Shown: positions 21,222 through 32,143 of the stretch, in pieces
Layout: every line of letters begins with the position of its first letter
How positions within the stretch are numbered: position 1 is the first letter of the stretch
NCBI RefSeq assembly: GCF_024199845.1
Contig: NZ_JANADO010000001.1
Location: forward strand, 5,952,001 to 6,016,000
Length of the DNA: 64,000 nt
Direction: 5' to 3'
Source of the DNA: Bradyrhizobium sp. CCGB12
GTDB lineage: Bacteria > Pseudomonadota > Alphaproteobacteria > Rhizobiales > Xanthobacteraceae
Translations under genes and position numbers: made by a program
The notes under the pieces: generated by a model
The model's database searches: none
Seen by the model: the letters and a program-made list of their open reading frames with translations, nothing else
Told to the model about the DNA's origin: nothing

Positions 21222-23894
21222 ATGAGTAACCAGCCCATTGATTTGCGACGTTCAGCCACCCAGGCTCTTTTATATAGCGTTACGATCGCCGCGGTAACGC
21301 TAACTTCACTGCACCTGCATGCACATCTTGCCACCACGGCGTTCGCCTATTTGACGGTGGCACTGCTGTTTTCACTCACAGACAGCTTTATTGCCTCGGT
21401 CGCGCTTTCCTTGGCTTGTATAGTGGCGTTAACTTACTACTTTGCGCCGCCAAGTCTCAGTCTCGATATCGATGATCCTCAAGATATTTCAGTGGTTGTC
21501 GCTTTCCTCACGACTTCAATTGTCGGAACGCACCTGATTCGAACAATCCGCCAACAAAGGGAAACTGCGCTAAAGACTGCAGCCAAGCTCGAACAATCCG
21601 CTGCCGATTTGCAGGATAGTGAGAAATGGGGGCGCGCAATCTTTGAGCACAATCCCGTCATGTACTTCATGGTCGATGAAGCCGGAACGGTTCTCAACGT
21701 CAATACTTTCGGTGCCACACAACTCGGTTATGCGCCCCACGAGCTGATCGACCGTTCCGTCCTAAATATCTTGCTGAAAGACGATCGCGAGTTTGTTCGC
21801 AAATGCGTCGTGACGTGTCTTGAGAACATTGGCCAATCGCACACTTGGGAGGTCCAGAAAATCAGGAAGGACGGGTCGGCAATGTGGGTGCGTGAAAACG
21901 CCAAAGCCCTGCAATGGGCTAATGACAAGCCTGTCGTTCTCATTGCCTGCGAAGATATCAGCGCGCGAAAGCGGACCGAACTTGCGCTGCTGCGGAGTGA
22001 AGCTCATTTGCATCAGGCACAGGAATTGAGCCACACCGGAAGCTTCGGGTGGAATGTCGCCACTAACGAGGTCTTTTGGTCGAAAGAGACTTTTCGTATT
22101 TTCGAGTACGATCCGCAGATCGAAGCATCATCACAACTCGTGCTGGACCGGACCCATCCGGAAGATAGGGTTTCCGTTCAGGAGGTTATCGATCGAGCAA
22201 TGCGAGACCAAGAACATTTCGAGCACGAGTACCGGCTGCTCATGCCGGACGGCTCGGTGAAGTACATCCGCGCGCGGGCACGATCGACGACAACGGCGCC
22301 AGGAGTTGTCGAGTTTGTCGGAGCCGCGACGGACATCACGTCCGCAAAGCAGGCTGAACAGCTGCTGCGCCGTAGCGAGGCCTATCTGGCCGAAGCACAG
22401 CATCTCAGTCACACGGGCAGTTGGTCCTGGGATCTCTGCGAACGCGAGTTCGTCTATCGCTCTGCCGAAGTTGATCGTCTGTTTGGCTTCGATCCGGAGG
22501 AAGGAGCATCAATTGATGCTATCATGTCGCGCATACATCCGGACGACGTCCCGCGGCTTCGCGACGTTACCGATCAGGCGATGAAAGGCAACGGAGGGAA
22601 CTACGAATATGACTTCCGAATCCTTCTTCCCGACGGCGAGGTGAGGCGCATACATAGCGTTGCGCATGCTGTAATCGGCAGCGACGGCAGGGTCAGCGAA
22701 CTAATCGGAACACATATGGACGTCACTGGTCAACACGTTGCCAGAGAAAGGTTGGAAAACACTCTTGCTGCCCTGCGCGAAAGCGAGCAGCGTTTTCGCG
22801 ACTACGCCGAAACGGCTTCTGACTGGCTATGGGAGACCGGGGCGGACCATCGTGTCACGCACTTGTCGGAGCACACGAGCTATGCGGGCATTCTGGCCAG
22901 AGAGCTCATGGGCCAGCCTCGTTGGAAAATTGCGTCCGACATAGAAGCAGAACCCGAAAAGTGGCGCCAACATCGCGCCGCACTAGACGCGCATCTCCCA
23001 TTTCGCGATTTAATCTATCGAACCGTCGACCGGTTCGGAGCCGCGATCTACATTCGAGCCAGTGGCAAGCCATTTTTCGATGTAAGCGGCAATTTTCTCG
23101 GCTACCGTGGCGTCAGCACTGATATCACTGCCTCCATTCGCGCAGAGCAGGCCGAGCAGGAGCTGCGGAAGGCTCACGCCGAGCTTGCGCATGTTACGCG
23201 CGTGACAACGCTTGGCGAGCTAACAACCTCCATCGCTCACGAGGTAAATCAACCGCTTTCCGCCATCATCAGCAATGCGGACGCGTGCCTCGGTTGGTTG
23301 GGTCGCGAAGCTCCAGACCTTTCGGCAGCACGCAGCTCGGTCGAGTGGATTATTGAAGACGCCATTCGGGCAAGCGAGGTGATCCGCCGGGTCCGGGCAC
23401 TTGCGAAGAAAAGCGAAATCGAGATGGTAACGCTAGATATCAATGAGGTCGTTAAGGAGGCCGTCGCACTGGTGACACGTGAACTGGCCAATCACCAAGT
23501 GACTTTGAGAATCGAGTTGACGCCCACTCTTCCCCCTATACTCGGCGACCGGGTTCAACTGCAACAAGTGATCATCAATCTAGTGATGAACGGGATCGAG
23601 GCCATGCAAGCCATCAAGGACCGTGTTCGCCAGCTGGTGCTTCAGTCAAGCATGGACGATATGGGACGTGTTGAGATTGCTGTGACTGATTGCGGCATCG
23701 GGATTGCCGAGGATGACATAGACCGCATCTTGGACCCCTTCTTTACTACTAAATCGAGCGGCCTCGGGATGGGTCTTTCAATCTGCCGTTCAATCTTGGA
23801 AGCTCACGGAGGGCGGCTTTCGGTTGTTCGTAAGCAGGAGCCTGGCGCAACTTTTCAATTCGCCCTCCCACTGCATAAGGAGGCCATCCCGTGA
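21222..23894 (+). CDS. nodV: sensor histidine kinase NodV
   Basis: Membrane-associated sensor kinase of the isoflavone-responsive NodV/NodW system. The 890 residues match the 889 of B. japonicum NodV. An N-terminal block with several membrane segments (about residues 10-110, DUF4118-like) is followed by four PAS domains (roughly 135-255, 265-380, 390-505 and 520-640), several ending in typical DIS/DIT motifs. The kinase H-box [13 protein letters not shown] has its phospho-acceptor at His673, then [20 protein letters not shown] and GLGMGLSI form the ATPase site. The stop overlaps the start of nodW (GTGA). Name assigned on architecture, length, partner and island context; a NwsA-type paralogue is the alternative. 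Confidence 0.78.
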   Translation: MSNQPIDLRRSATQALLYSVTIAAVTLTSLHLHAHLATTAFAYLTVALLFSLTDSFIASVALSLACIVALTYYFAPPSLSLDIDDPQDISVVVAFLTTSIVGTHLIRTIRQQRETALKTAAKLEQSAADLQDSEKWGRAIFEHNPVMYFMVDEAGTVLNVNTFGATQLGYAPHELIDRSVLNILLKDDREFVRKCVVTCLENIGQSHTWEVQKIRKDGSAMWVRENAKALQWANDKPVVLIACEDISARKRTELALLRSEAHLHQAQELSHTGSFGWNVATNEVFWSKETFRIFEYDPQIEASSQLVLDRTHPEDRVSVQEVIDRAMRDQEHFEHEYRLLMPDGSVKYIRARARSTTTAPGVVEFVGAATDITSAKQAEQLLRRSEAYLAEAQHLSHTGSWSWDLCEREFVYRSAEVDRLFGFDPEEGASIDAIMSRIHPDDVPRLRDVTDQAMKGNGGNYEYDFRILLPDGEVRRIHSVAHAVIGSDGRVSELIGTHMDVTGQHVARERLENTLAALRESEQRFRDYAETASDWLWETGADHRVTHLSEHTSYAGILARELMGQPRWKIASDIEAEPEKWRQHRAALDAHLPFRDLIYRTVDRFGAAIYIRASGKPFFDVSGNFLGYRGVSTDITASIRAEQAEQELRKAHAELAHVTRVTTLGELTTSIAHEVNQPLSAIISNADACLGWLGREAPDLSAARSSVEWIIEDAIRASEVIRRVRALAKKSEIEMVTLDINEVVKEAVALVTRELANHQVTLRIELTPTLPPILGDRVQLQQVIINLVMNGIEAMQAIKDRVRQLVLQSSMDDMGRVEIAVTDCGIGIAEDDIDRILDPFFTTKSSGLGMGLSICRSILEAHGGRLSVVRKQEPGATFQFALPLHKEAIP

Positions 23895-24568
23895 CCGCAA
23901 GCTTTGAGCCACCGCGCAAAGACAGTAAGACCGATGGAGCAGCAGGACCGATGGTCTTCATCGTTGAGGACGATGTCTCGATGCGCCGCTCGCTCACAAA
24001 TCTTTTTCAACAGGTAGGACTTGACGCCGTCACGTTCGGATCGGCCCGTGAAATGCTTCAGACCAAGCTTCCGGACGTTGTTAGCTGCCTGGTTCTTGAC
24101 GTCCGACTGCCAGGGGTGAGCGGCCTAGAATTCCAGAGCGAACTCGCCAAGTTGAACATCAACATTCCGGTTATTTTCATTACAGGTCATGGTGACATAC
24201 CGATGAGCGTCAAGGCCATGAAAGGTGGAGCGGTCGATTTCCTAACCAAGCCTTTTCGCGATCAAGAACTGCTTGATGCTGTGATTGCTGCGACCGAACA
24301 GGACCGCAAGAGGCGCGCCGCCGAGCAGATAGTCACGCACCTACGGTCGTTGTTCGAAGCGTTAAGCCCACGCGAGCAGGAAGTAATGAAATTGGTCGCT
24401 ACCGGTCTAATGAACAAACAGATAGCCGCCGAGCTCGGGCTGGCCGAGATTACCGTCAAGATCTATCGGGGACACGTGATGAAGAAGATGCGTGCACGTT
24501 CTCTTGCCGAGTTGATCACAATGGCCGCCACACTGGGATTTCGTGCGAGCAGCACCGAGCAAACCTAA
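23891..24568 (+). CDS. nodW: response regulator NodW
   Basis: A 225-residue NarL/FixJ-type transcription factor. The receiver domain has the acidic pair in FIVEDD, the phospho-acceptor Asp70 in LVLDVRLPG, and the lysine in LTKPF. The C-terminal LuxR-type helix-turn-helix is [26 protein letters not shown]. Asp70 is the phosphorylation site reported for NodW of B. japonicum, and length agrees (227 there). It starts at a GTG overlapping the nodV stop. NodW activates nod gene expression alongside NodD1 when isoflavones are sensed. Confidence 0.8.
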   Translation: MTASFEPPRKDSKTDGAAGPMVFIVEDDVSMRRSLTNLFQQVGLDAVTFGSAREMLQTKLPDVVSCLVLDVRLPGVSGLEFQSELAKLNINIPVIFITGHGDIPMSVKAMKGGAVDFLTKPFRDQELLDAVIAATEQDRKRRAAEQIVTHLRSLFEALSPREQEVMKLVATGLMNKQIAAELGLAEITVKIYRGHVMKKMRARSLAELITMAATLGFRASSTEQT

Positions 24569-24660
24569 GTATGATTTTACAATCTCACTTGCGAAGCCCA
24601 AGTTCGTCCAGGTAGGCCAATGCTTCGGCAACCGCCTTCCCCGTCAGGAGGGCTCGTCTT

Positions 24661-25041
24661 GTGGCTTTGATTTCCGTCGTTGATGACGACGCGTCGGTGC
24701 GTGCCGCAATAGAGAACCTGTTGAAGTCACGAGGTTACATCGTTCACCCGTTTGCGTCTGCCGGGGAGTTCTTGGCGTCACCCGAGTTGACCGAAACATC
24801 CTGCGTGATAACGGATGTGCAGATGCCAGTCATGAACGGCTTGGAACTCCTGGCAGAGATACGAGCCCGGGGTCACTATACGCCGTGCATTCTCATTACT
24901 GCCTTTCCTGATGACCGCACGCGCAACTCAGCTTCGGCCGCCGGAGCGATTGGGTTCCTGGCCAAGCCTTTCGCCGGACGTGCGTTGATCAAGTGCCTCA
25001 AGGCCGCCTTGGAGGAACACCGCGGCGGGACTGGCGCCTGA
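24661..25041 (+). CDS. receiver-only response regulator
   Basis: A 126-residue protein consisting of one CheY-like receiver domain and no output domain. VVDDDASVRAAI holds the acidic pocket, Asp52 in CVITDVQMPVMNG is the predicted phosphorylation site, and LAKPF contains the conserved lysine. It starts at a GTG with GGAGG at good spacing, 92 bp after nodW and in the same direction. It may share phosphate with NodV as a sink, a relay or a competitor of NodW. FixJ-family receivers are its closest relatives by motif. Confidence 0.8.
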   Translation: MALISVVDDDASVRAAIENLLKSRGYIVHPFASAGEFLASPELTETSCVITDVQMPVMNGLELLAEIRARGHYTPCILITAFPDDRTRNSASAAGAIGFLAKPFAGRALIKCLKAALEEHRGGTGA

Positions 25042-26280
25042 TATAACATTTCAACTTTGCTCTCGAGCTAGCCCTCTGCCGCTTAGCGCCTTCGGCACTC
25101 AGTCTAAGGAGGGAATAGATCTGGACCCGAGAGCGCCGATCAAGGTCGGACATTGGCAGGCCTTCAGTGGAATTACAAAGACTACCGTGAAGGAGCCCGC
25201 TAAGCCTAATGGAGGCCGCGAGCTCGTAAAACGGTTTCCTTCCCGCCGCATGGAGAGCACGAGCGACGGCTCGAATTCTCACTTGCAAGTCGTCTGCAAC
25301 GTTTACAAGGCCGCTCGCCGCCCACGAATAGATGTCTCTGACGCTTCAGTCAAACCATTCGATTCTCCAATCTAATAGTTGGCGGGGGATCGCCATCTGC
25401 GGCTGGACCAATGTTCTCACAGCTCCATCTGATGATCTGCATCGCAGCAACTGTCGAGTGCCTCTGTGCCCGGGAGATTGGTCGGGCGCCTCGACGTTGA
25501 GTTATGTTCGGCAACTTACGAAAAGGCTGACCTGACCACAGCCACAGGGGACGGAGCGCGTGAGAGATTCATGTGGAACTATGCCTGATCGGCTACGTCA
25601 CCAGTGTCAAAGATTGATAAGCTATGTCGCGCACGGCTTGCGCGACGTTGGGCGTCGGTCGGGTTTCGTCAGCGCTTAAAACACACCATCGCAGCGGGTC
25701 CGTATGCGCGGACTCAATGAAGTGCCTCAGCTCACTGAGCGCTTTCTGTAAGCTTGCTAACATAAAAAACACGCCTTTAGGGCAGATCGTATTCCGACGA
25801 GCAGAGTCTCACCCCGCGGCGCGCTACGCACCGTCACGCGTACTATCTCTTCTGCCGCTGCATGACGAGCTCAGCGACCACGCTCCTCCGCGGTTAACCT
25901 GTGAGCGAGGCGACCTGCGAGGTTATACAGGAGCATCCGGCAGTTTCGTTCAACGTATTTCTTTGCTTTCTGATTCCAATCAACGCGACGTGGCCGGATG
26001 CACGCGCGTGGCCTCCGGGGGGCGACACTTTGCAACCCCTCACTATGAAACATTGCTTCGGTCCAGGTACAAAAGGCCCAATGGCGATGATTGACATCGT
26101 TGATACCATTAGAGATTCGGTGGCCCCCTTCACATCCCGACCTCCAATTCCAGACGCGTTGTCTCTGGTGCGGATATGCAGCGCGCGACTTCGTATCCTG
26201 AGGACGGGATCGGCGCGCGTGAGTGGCCCGCCTTGCACTTTTGCCAGGCGAAGTGCGCAATCCCGATAGCTATGAGGGGC
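25042..26280. other. about 1.2 kb without a supportable gene
   Basis: Frames of 114-156 codons overlap on both strands between 25620 and 26270, but I recognise no family and no convincing ribosome site. A degenerate nod-box-like sequence at about 25318-25373 is discussed among the rejected items. Confidence 0.45.
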
Positions 26281-28104
26281 CTACTCGACCGTCACCGACT
26301 TCGCGAGATTGCGCGGCTGATCAACGTCTGCGCCCATCGCTACAGCGACATGATAAGCCAAGAGCTGGATTGGAATAGCATACACCATCGCCGCGAAGGT
26401 TGCGACCATGTGTGGAAGCACGATCCTCGCAAAAGTATCCACTGTCGCTTCAGAAACTCCCTTCGCATCAGTGATCAAGATAATGTTGCCACCACGTGCG
26501 GCAACTTCCTGCATGTTCGAAACGGTTTTTTCGAAGAGCGCGTCGTAAGGCGCAATAACGACCACGGGCACGGCATCGTCGATCAGCGCAATTGGGCCGT
26601 GCTTGAGCTCTCCTGCGGCATAGCCTTGCGAGTGGATATAGGAGATTTCCTTTAGCTTGAGCGCGCCCTCCGAAGCTAGGGGGAATGATGTGCCGCGACC
26701 GAGATAGAGCACATGAGTTGACTTAGGGATTTCTCGCGCGATTTTCTCGATCTCCGGCTCGGTCTGCAGAGCCGCAGCAATCAACCGCGGAACTTCAATC
26801 AGCTCGCGCGCGAGTCTCGATTCATCGATATCGGACAATTCGCCACGTTCTTTGCCAGCTGCGACCGCGAGCGCGGCCATCACCATTAATTGGCAAGTGA
26901 ACGCTTTTGTTGAGGCGACGCCGATTTCCGGCCCTGCCAGCGTCGGCAACACGGCTTCGCTCTCTCGCGCAATCGTTGACGTCGGCACGTTGACTACCGA
27001 TATTGTGTGCAGACCCTTCGCCTTGGCGTAGCGCAGCGCGGCGAGAGTATCGGCGGTCTCCCCTGACTGAGAGATGAAGATCGCGAGATCCCCCTCGCGC
27101 AAAGGTGCGGCTCGGTATCGAAATTCAGAGGCTACATCGATATCGACGGGAATGCGCGCCAGGCGCTCGAACCAGTACTTGGCGACGTGGCCGGCATAGC
27201 TGGCCGTACCGCACGCCGTGATTGAGATATGTTGAACGGAATTGAAGTCAAACGGCAACTCGATCGGCAATATTCGCTCGGCAGTCATATCGACGTAATG
27301 CGCCAGCGTCCGAGCAATCACTTCCGGCTGCTCGTGAATTTCCTTGGCCATGAAATGGCGATAGTGCGCTTTGTCGACGATGACCGAGGATACATTTGGC
27401 TTTGATGCTTTCCGGTGAACGACAACGTCAGTCGAGTCATAGATCACGCTATTCGCACGGGTGAGAACAACACAATCGCCATCTTCAAGATACGTGATAG
27501 TGTCGGTTAGGGGCGCGAGCGCAATCGCGTCCGATCCTAGATAGATTTCGCCGTCGCCGTGACCGATCGCGAGCGGTGCCCCCTTGCGCGCGCCGATCAT
27601 GAGATCATGGTAGCCTTTGAACAGGAACGCCAGCGCAAATGCGCCGCGCAGCCGACGCAACGACGCTTTTACCGCGTCCTGCGGAAGGTACCCTTCGCGC
27701 AAATATGACTCTACAAGATGAGCTACCGCCTCGGTATCTGTCTCGGAGACAAACTCAGCGCCGTTCTGCTCCAGTTCGCCGCGCAGCTCGCGGAAATTTT
27801 CGATGATCCCATTATGAACGACGGCAACGTTATCCGTGACGTGCGGATGGGCGTTGCTCTCGCTCGGCTTGCCATGAGTAGCCCATCGCGTGTGGCCAAT
27901 ACCGCCATGACCCGAGAGAGGATCGATGCGAAGGCGCACCTCAAGATTTATCAGCTTTCCGGCGGCACGTCTCAACTCAAGACAGCCACCTTCGAGCGTT
28001 GCCACGCCTGCAGAGTCGTATCCCCGATATTCGAGCCGCTTCAGCGAATCGACCAGTTTTCCGACGATCGGACCACGTCCTAAGATGCCAACGATTCCGC
28101 ACAT
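26281..28104 (-). CDS. nodM: glutamine-fructose-6-phosphate aminotransferase NodM
   Basis: Cytoplasmic glucosamine-6-phosphate synthase, which makes the precursor of the chitin-like Nod-factor backbone from fructose-6-phosphate and glutamine. The 607-residue protein starts MCGIVGILG, whose Cys becomes the N-terminal nucleophile after Met removal; an in-frame start 21 codons upstream cannot be used for that reason. The glutaminase domain is followed by two SIS sugar-isomerase domains (ISQSGETADTLAALR and YLGRGTSFPLASEGALKLKEI) and ends in DQPRNLAKSVTVE. Its place between nodVW and noeL-nolK suggests the symbiotic copy nodM rather than housekeeping glmS. No nod box was found upstream. Confidence 0.88.
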   Translation of the reverse strand: MCGIVGILGRGPIVGKLVDSLKRLEYRGYDSAGVATLEGGCLELRRAAGKLINLEVRLRIDPLSGHGGIGHTRWATHGKPSESNAHPHVTDNVAVVHNGIIENFRELRGELEQNGAEFVSETDTEAVAHLVESYLREGYLPQDAVKASLRRLRGAFALAFLFKGYHDLMIGARKGAPLAIGHGDGEIYLGSDAIALAPLTDTITYLEDGDCVVLTRANSVIYDSTDVVVHRKASKPNVSSVIVDKAHYRHFMAKEIHEQPEVIARTLAHYVDMTAERILPIELPFDFNSVQHISITACGTASYAGHVAKYWFERLARIPVDIDVASEFRYRAAPLREGDLAIFISQSGETADTLAALRYAKAKGLHTISVVNVPTSTIARESEAVLPTLAGPEIGVASTKAFTCQLMVMAALAVAAGKERGELSDIDESRLARELIEVPRLIAAALQTEPEIEKIAREIPKSTHVLYLGRGTSFPLASEGALKLKEISYIHSQGYAAGELKHGPIALIDDAVPVVVIAPYDALFEKTVSNMQEVAARGGNIILITDAKGVSEATVDTFARIVLPHMVATFAAMVYAIPIQLLAYHVAVAMGADVDQPRNLAKSVTVE

Positions 28105-28862
28105 ATCGATAAACGCACCCTGACTTTCGAGCAAGCAAGAGCCAGGCGGGGGAAACGACTTGGCCAAATTGACTACGTAAGATGTTCAATGATCGCTGCA
28201 GGATTCGCTGGAACGCAACTCCGCAGGCAAAGAGCTTGAGCTAAGTATCTCGATCGTCCCACATGGTCCCCTGTCTTTTAGCTTGGGCAAGCATCATAGT
28301 ACTCTCACGGAGGCTCTTCAAAGTTGAGTTCGAAAGCGCTTCTTCGTCGCGTAGCTCGATAGGGATTGGTGCCGAGATCAGAGTTTTCGTGTTGGTTGGA
28401 CGGTCGCAACTGTCATATGGCGCAGGCTCTGATGATTGACCATGCTTAAAGAACGGCACTGCATATCGGCTCCTACGATAGAACTTCATGATTCCTGCTC
28501 ATCAAGTTACTGCCTCCCCGAAGCAGAACCCCCTGCTCGCTTGATAAGACGAGGCTAAAACCTCGAGATCTCTAGTTCAATCGTACGGAGGTAAGCCTTG
28601 AGCCGCGAAAAGGTTTGAAGAGCTATACGAAGGTTTGCAGCCACAACGCATGTCCGGGTCGTCATCCAGATTGAGAAGAGCTCATGGGCTTCCTCTCGCC
28701 AAACTCGCCGCTGCGACTTTCCATTGGCGATGCATATCAACGTATATGGTGCGTTTGACCCACACTGCCATACAATCAGAGGGCCAAGATCGTTCTGTTC
28801 ATCTTCGTGTGAGAACAGGGCTTCTTTGCGCGTGAGATGACTTCCCGAGGGTTGACATAAGA
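28105..28862. other. nodM-noeL divergent intergenic region
   Basis: About 0.75 kb between divergent genes. Minus-strand frames of 82 and 115 codons occur but are not recognisable. The interval contains element copy B at 28592-28637, oriented toward noeL. Confidence 0.45.
28592..28637 (+). promoter_or_regulatory. conserved upstream element, copy B (before noeL)
   Basis: TAAGC, 26 bases, then CTATACGAAGGTTTG. A direct repeat AAGGTTTG is present at 28610-28617 and again at 28630-28637, exactly 20 bp apart. The element is 225 bp upstream of noeL. Its 15-bp right half is identical to copy C at 37267-37281 and differs by one base from copy A. Confidence 0.5.
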
Positions 28863-29975
28863 ATGGGCGCGACAGGTCAGACAATGACGGACGAGCATTC
28901 AAAACGACGGATTGCGCTGATCACCGGAATTACCGGCCAGGATGGCGCGTACCTCGCGGAGCATCTGCTCGGCCTTGGCTACACGGTACACGGAATCAAG
29001 CGGCGGTCGTCTTCCATCAACACTGCGCGCGTCGACCACCTATACCAGGACCGACATGCCGGCGACGTGCCCTTCCTAATGCACTACGGCGACATGACCG
29101 ATTCCACAAACTTAATCCGGCTACTTCAACAGATCCGCCCGAATGAAATTTATAATCTAGCTGCGCAAAGTCATGTTGCTGTTAGCTTTGAGAGTCCTGA
29201 ATACACGGCCAATGCCGACGGCATCGGCGTGCTCCGGCTGCTTGAAGCGATCCGCATCCTAGGCATGGAAAAGGAGACGAGGTTCTATCAGGCCTCGACC
29301 TCGGAACTCTACGGTCTCGTACAGGAAGTGCCGCAGAAGGAGACGACGCCATTCTATCCGCGTTCGCCCTATGCCGTAGCCAAGCTCTACGCCTACTGGA
29401 CCACAGTGAACTATCGTGAGGCTTACGGCATCTTCGCTTGCAACGGAATTCTGTTCAACCATGAGAGTCCAATCCGCGGCGAGACCTTCGTCACACGTAA
29501 GATCACGCGCGGCGTCGCCCGCATCGAAGTCGGCCTCGAGGAACGCCTCTATCTCGGCAATCTAGAGGCCAAGCGCGACTGGGGCCACGCCCGCGACTAT
29601 GTCGAGGGCATGCACCGCATTCTGCAGGCAAACGTGCCAGAGGATTACGTGCTGGCGACCGGCGAAACTCGATCGGTGCGCGAGTTTGTCGAGCGCGCGT
29701 TTGCCGAAGTGGGCCGCAGCATTGAATGGCGTGGCCAGGGCGTCGAGGAGACCGGCATCGATCGGGCATCGGGCAAGACCGTGGTGCAAATCGATCCGGC
29801 TTATTTTCGGCCGACCGAGGTCGATCTGCTGATTGGCGACGCTGGCAAAGCTCGCCAGAAACTCGACTGGAAGCCTAAGACAAGCTTTGCGCAGCTGGTC
29901 AAGGAGATGGTCGCAAGCGATCTCGCCGAAGCGAGTCAGGAGTGCCGCCAATGGCCAGTACGCCGTTTGAGCTGA
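28863..29975 (+). CDS. noeL: GDP-mannose 4,6-dehydratase NoeL
   Basis: Converts GDP-mannose to GDP-4-keto-6-deoxymannose, the first step to GDP-fucose for Nod-factor fucosylation. The 370-residue protein is an extended short-chain dehydrogenase. The NADP site is [20 protein letters not shown], the catalytic Thr/Ser region is [10 protein letters not shown], and [15 protein letters not shown] carries the Tyr-x3-Lys pair. An alternative start lies 7 codons downstream. Its stop is inside the start of nolK, so the two are coupled. Copy B of the repeated element lies upstream; no good nod box was found. Confidence 0.92.
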   Translation: MGATGQTMTDEHSKRRIALITGITGQDGAYLAEHLLGLGYTVHGIKRRSSSINTARVDHLYQDRHAGDVPFLMHYGDMTDSTNLIRLLQQIRPNEIYNLAAQSHVAVSFESPEYTANADGIGVLRLLEAIRILGMEKETRFYQASTSELYGLVQEVPQKETTPFYPRSPYAVAKLYAYWTTVNYREAYGIFACNGILFNHESPIRGETFVTRKITRGVARIEVGLEERLYLGNLEAKRDWGHARDYVEGMHRILQANVPEDYVLATGETRSVREFVERAFAEVGRSIEWRGQGVEETGIDRASGKTVVQIDPAYFRPTEVDLLIGDAGKARQKLDWKPKTSFAQLVKEMVASDLAEASQECRQWPVRRLS

Positions 29976-30958
29976 AGCGCAAGTCCGTCTTCGTCGCCGG
30001 CCACCGCGGCATGGTTGGCTCGGCGTTGGTGCGCCGGCTTGCGAGCGAGCAGGCGAACCTCCTGACGGCGGCGCGAAGTGAGCTCGATCTGCGTGACCAA
30101 GCAGCGGTGAACACCTGGTTCGCCGCGAAACGGCCGCAGGTGGTGTTCCTCGCCGCTGCAAAGGTCGGCGGCATCCTGGCCAACGACACACTTCGAGCCG
30201 AATTCCTCTACGACAACCTTGCAATATCGATCAATGTGATACAAGCCGCGCATGCTAACGGGTGCGAGAAGCTGATGTTTTGTGGCTCCTCCTGCATCTA
30301 TCCGCGGCTGGCGGCGCAGCCGATGCGAGAGGATTCGCTGCTGACCGGCCCGCTAGAGCCCACCAACGAGCCCTATGCAATTGCGAAAATAGCCGGTGTA
30401 AAGATGGTGGAAGCTTATCGGAGCCAGTACGGCGCCGACTTCATCAGCGTGATGCCGACTAACCTTTACGGTCCCGGCGACAATTATCATCCCGAATACA
30501 GCCACGTGGTCCCAGCGCTGATCCGCCGTTTCCATGAAGCCAAATTGTCGGGCGCCACGAACGTTGTAGTATGGGGCACCGGCACGCCCCGGCGCGAATT
30601 CCTCTATGTCGACGATCTTGCAGATGCCTGCATCCACCTAATGCAGACCTATTCGTCGCCGGAGCTGGTCAATATCGGCAGCGGTCAGGACATCACCACC
30701 GCCGATTTGGCGCTCGCGGTCGCGGCCACCGTCGGCTTTCGGGGCGAGATCAGCTTCGACACGTCGCGTCCCGACGGCACGCCGCGCAAGCTGCTGGACG
30801 TCAGCCGCCTGGCCAGAACCGGCTGGCAAGCCCGCATCTCGCTGGAGGAGGGCATCAGGTTGGCATATCTGTCCTATCTCGATGACGCCAACAGCCGGCA
30901 GCAGGATATGCTTGCTTGCCAGCGAGGGGAGCGTCAAGGAGGAAGCTTTCGTGCATGA
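29951..30958 (+). CDS. nolK: GDP-L-fucose synthase NolK
   Basis: Bifunctional epimerase/reductase that completes GDP-L-fucose from the NoeL product. The 335-residue protein has the NADP motif [17 protein letters not shown], the catalytic Ser in FCGSSCIYP and the Tyr-x3-Lys pair in [14 protein letters not shown]. The ATG at 29951 was preferred over a GTG three codons earlier because AGGAG lies about 9 bases upstream of it. It overlaps noeL by 25 bases. Later residues such as [17 protein letters not shown] are typical of the family. Confidence 0.93.
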   Translation: MASTPFELKRKSVFVAGHRGMVGSALVRRLASEQANLLTAARSELDLRDQAAVNTWFAAKRPQVVFLAAAKVGGILANDTLRAEFLYDNLAISINVIQAAHANGCEKLMFCGSSCIYPRLAAQPMREDSLLTGPLEPTNEPYAIAKIAGVKMVEAYRSQYGADFISVMPTNLYGPGDNYHPEYSHVVPALIRRFHEAKLSGATNVVVWGTGTPRREFLYVDDLADACIHLMQTYSSPELVNIGSGQDITTADLALAVAATVGFRGEISFDTSRPDGTPRKLLDVSRLARTGWQARISLEEGIRLAYLSYLDDANSRQQDMLACQRGERQGGSFRA

Positions 30959-31232
30959 TCAGTCAGTCAAGAGTCTCCCTGCCTCTTAACGCGAGTGCTG
31001 TGATGGCATTTGGACTGGAAGCGGATTCGAATGTCCGAAGCCTGAATGTGTTCGCGTCCGCGCATGAATGTGCGGGTCTGCAGGGCGCAGTGCAATACCG
31101 CCGATCGCACGTTTGCCGGACAACTTCGCGGTACCGCAATTCGGCACAATCGGGCCGTCTCCTTAGCACGCAGGACGTATTCGGCCGTAGGATCTAATAA
31201 GGAAGCCCGCCTGCAATATCAATTGGTGGCCA

Positions 31233-31269
31233 CCAAAGGCTGAGATCAAGCGGCTGATCTCAGCTTTGG
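31233..31269. repeat. long hairpin downstream of nolK
   Basis: GCTGAGATCA (31239-31248) pairs perfectly with TGATCTCAGC (31255-31264) around a 6-base loop. CCAAA and TTTGG extend the stem beyond a single bulged G. It may stop or protect the nolK transcript, but lacks the T run of a classical terminator. Confidence 0.5.
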
Positions 31270-31455
31270 CGCTTGCATCGTAATTCGGAAGCGGCCGCTA
31301 AAGGCCCGACGACTTAGCGAGCTGGAAAGCCGACCCAGGACCGCTTTGAGGGGCTAGGACGGATACGGTTCGGCATGGCCGTGCCCGCGTCCTTGCGACT
31401 CGTGTAAAGAGAACGTCCGCGGCTAGGTCGACAACATCATGCCCGCCCGCCTTTA

Positions 31456-31476
31456 CGCCCCGCCCTTGGCGGGGCG
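31456..31476. repeat. GC-only hairpin
   Basis: CGCCCCGCC and GGCGGGGCG form a perfect 9-bp stem with a CTT loop. It lies in non-coding DNA about 500 bp after nolK. Function unknown. Confidence 0.45.
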
Positions 31477-31772
31477 GGTCGTATTGGAGCGTCCCAACAC
31501 CCGCGGACGCGGAGCCGCGATATTCGAACCGCTGAGCGCCGCCCCCGCAATCCAGGTCGTTCAACAGGCTGTGCGAGAAATCGCTGGCATGATCATAGGA
31601 CGCCTCAGCCTCCGCAAGCGCCCAAGAATGCCATCAATCATCGACATTCGGATCAATCCCCCGACCTCACCAAAACGAATTCTCAAAGCCACTTCACCTT
31701 TTTGCGACATTCGATTGGTTTGATAGTTTTTTTACATCACGACTCACTGTCGAGTCAGTTTGTTTATGATGC

Positions 31773-32099
31773 TTACGTGTGAGGTCGCTTCAGCCGTCTG
31801 ATCTCGCCAAGCTGTAGCGCAGCTTCGGTGAGCGCGATTGAATACCAACACGCAACGGCAGCAAAGAAAGCAATAATTTCCAGTTGAGTGAAACAGTCAT
31901 GCGCGAGCCGACGGATGTCATATCCCATCGAGAGCCATGGCATGCACAGTCTCTCCCGATTACGACGATAACAATCGTAGTCGCAATAGGGCCGCCGCGA
32001 GGACATTTCTCGCAGGTAACCCGTTCCTAGGGATCGACGACACTCGGCGCAATTCGATGAATTGCTAGGCGTCCTCTGATTGACCAATATGAACTTCAC
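31773..32099 (-). CDS. small cysteine-motif protein of unknown function
   Basis: A 108-residue protein whose N-terminal part has CAECRRSLGTGYLREM followed by RRPYCDYDCYRRNRERL. The pattern C-x2-C ... C-x3-C looks like a small zinc-binding ribbon. Similar short proteins starting MKF-LIN-RTP with this motif are familiar from Bradyrhizobium, with no known role. The C-terminal half has a hydrophobic stretch (LEIIAFFAAVACWYSIALTEAAL). It is the last candidate gene on this strand downstream of the nod box at 32.7 kb, 600 bp away. Real gene likely; function not known. Confidence 0.55.
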   Translation of the reverse strand: MKFILVNQRTPSNSSNCAECRRSLGTGYLREMSSRRPYCDYDCYRRNRERLCMPWLSMGYDIRRLAHDCFTQLEIIAFFAAVACWYSIALTEAALQLGEIRRLKRPHT

Positions 32100-32143
32100 G
32101 GTCGTTCAGTTCCATGACAGTCATTCATAATGCATCCGCCAGA

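Larger units (their letters stand above)
30959..31772. other. about 0.8 kb downstream of nolK with two hairpins, no gene
   Basis: No frame is convincing. Two strong inverted repeats are present (31233-31269 and 31456-31476); neither is followed by a T run on either strand. Confidence 0.45.

Noticed and set aside
25318..25373. Nod-box-like sequence (CCCACGAATAGATG, then GTCAAACCATTCGATTCTCC)
   Set aside because: Both halves resemble a nod box, but 13 bases instead of 6 separate them and one base is missing near the right end. NodD binding needs strict spacing. It may be a degenerate nod box.
25624..26269. Frames of 114-156 codons on both strands between the receiver gene and nodM
   Set aside because: Mutually overlapping, unrecognised, and without ribosome sites; no basis to choose one.
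31660..31720. Minus-strand sequence ATCAAACCAATCGAAT resembling the right half of a nod box
   Set aside because: Only the central half matches; the left half with the ATCCAY and GATG blocks is not at the right distance.
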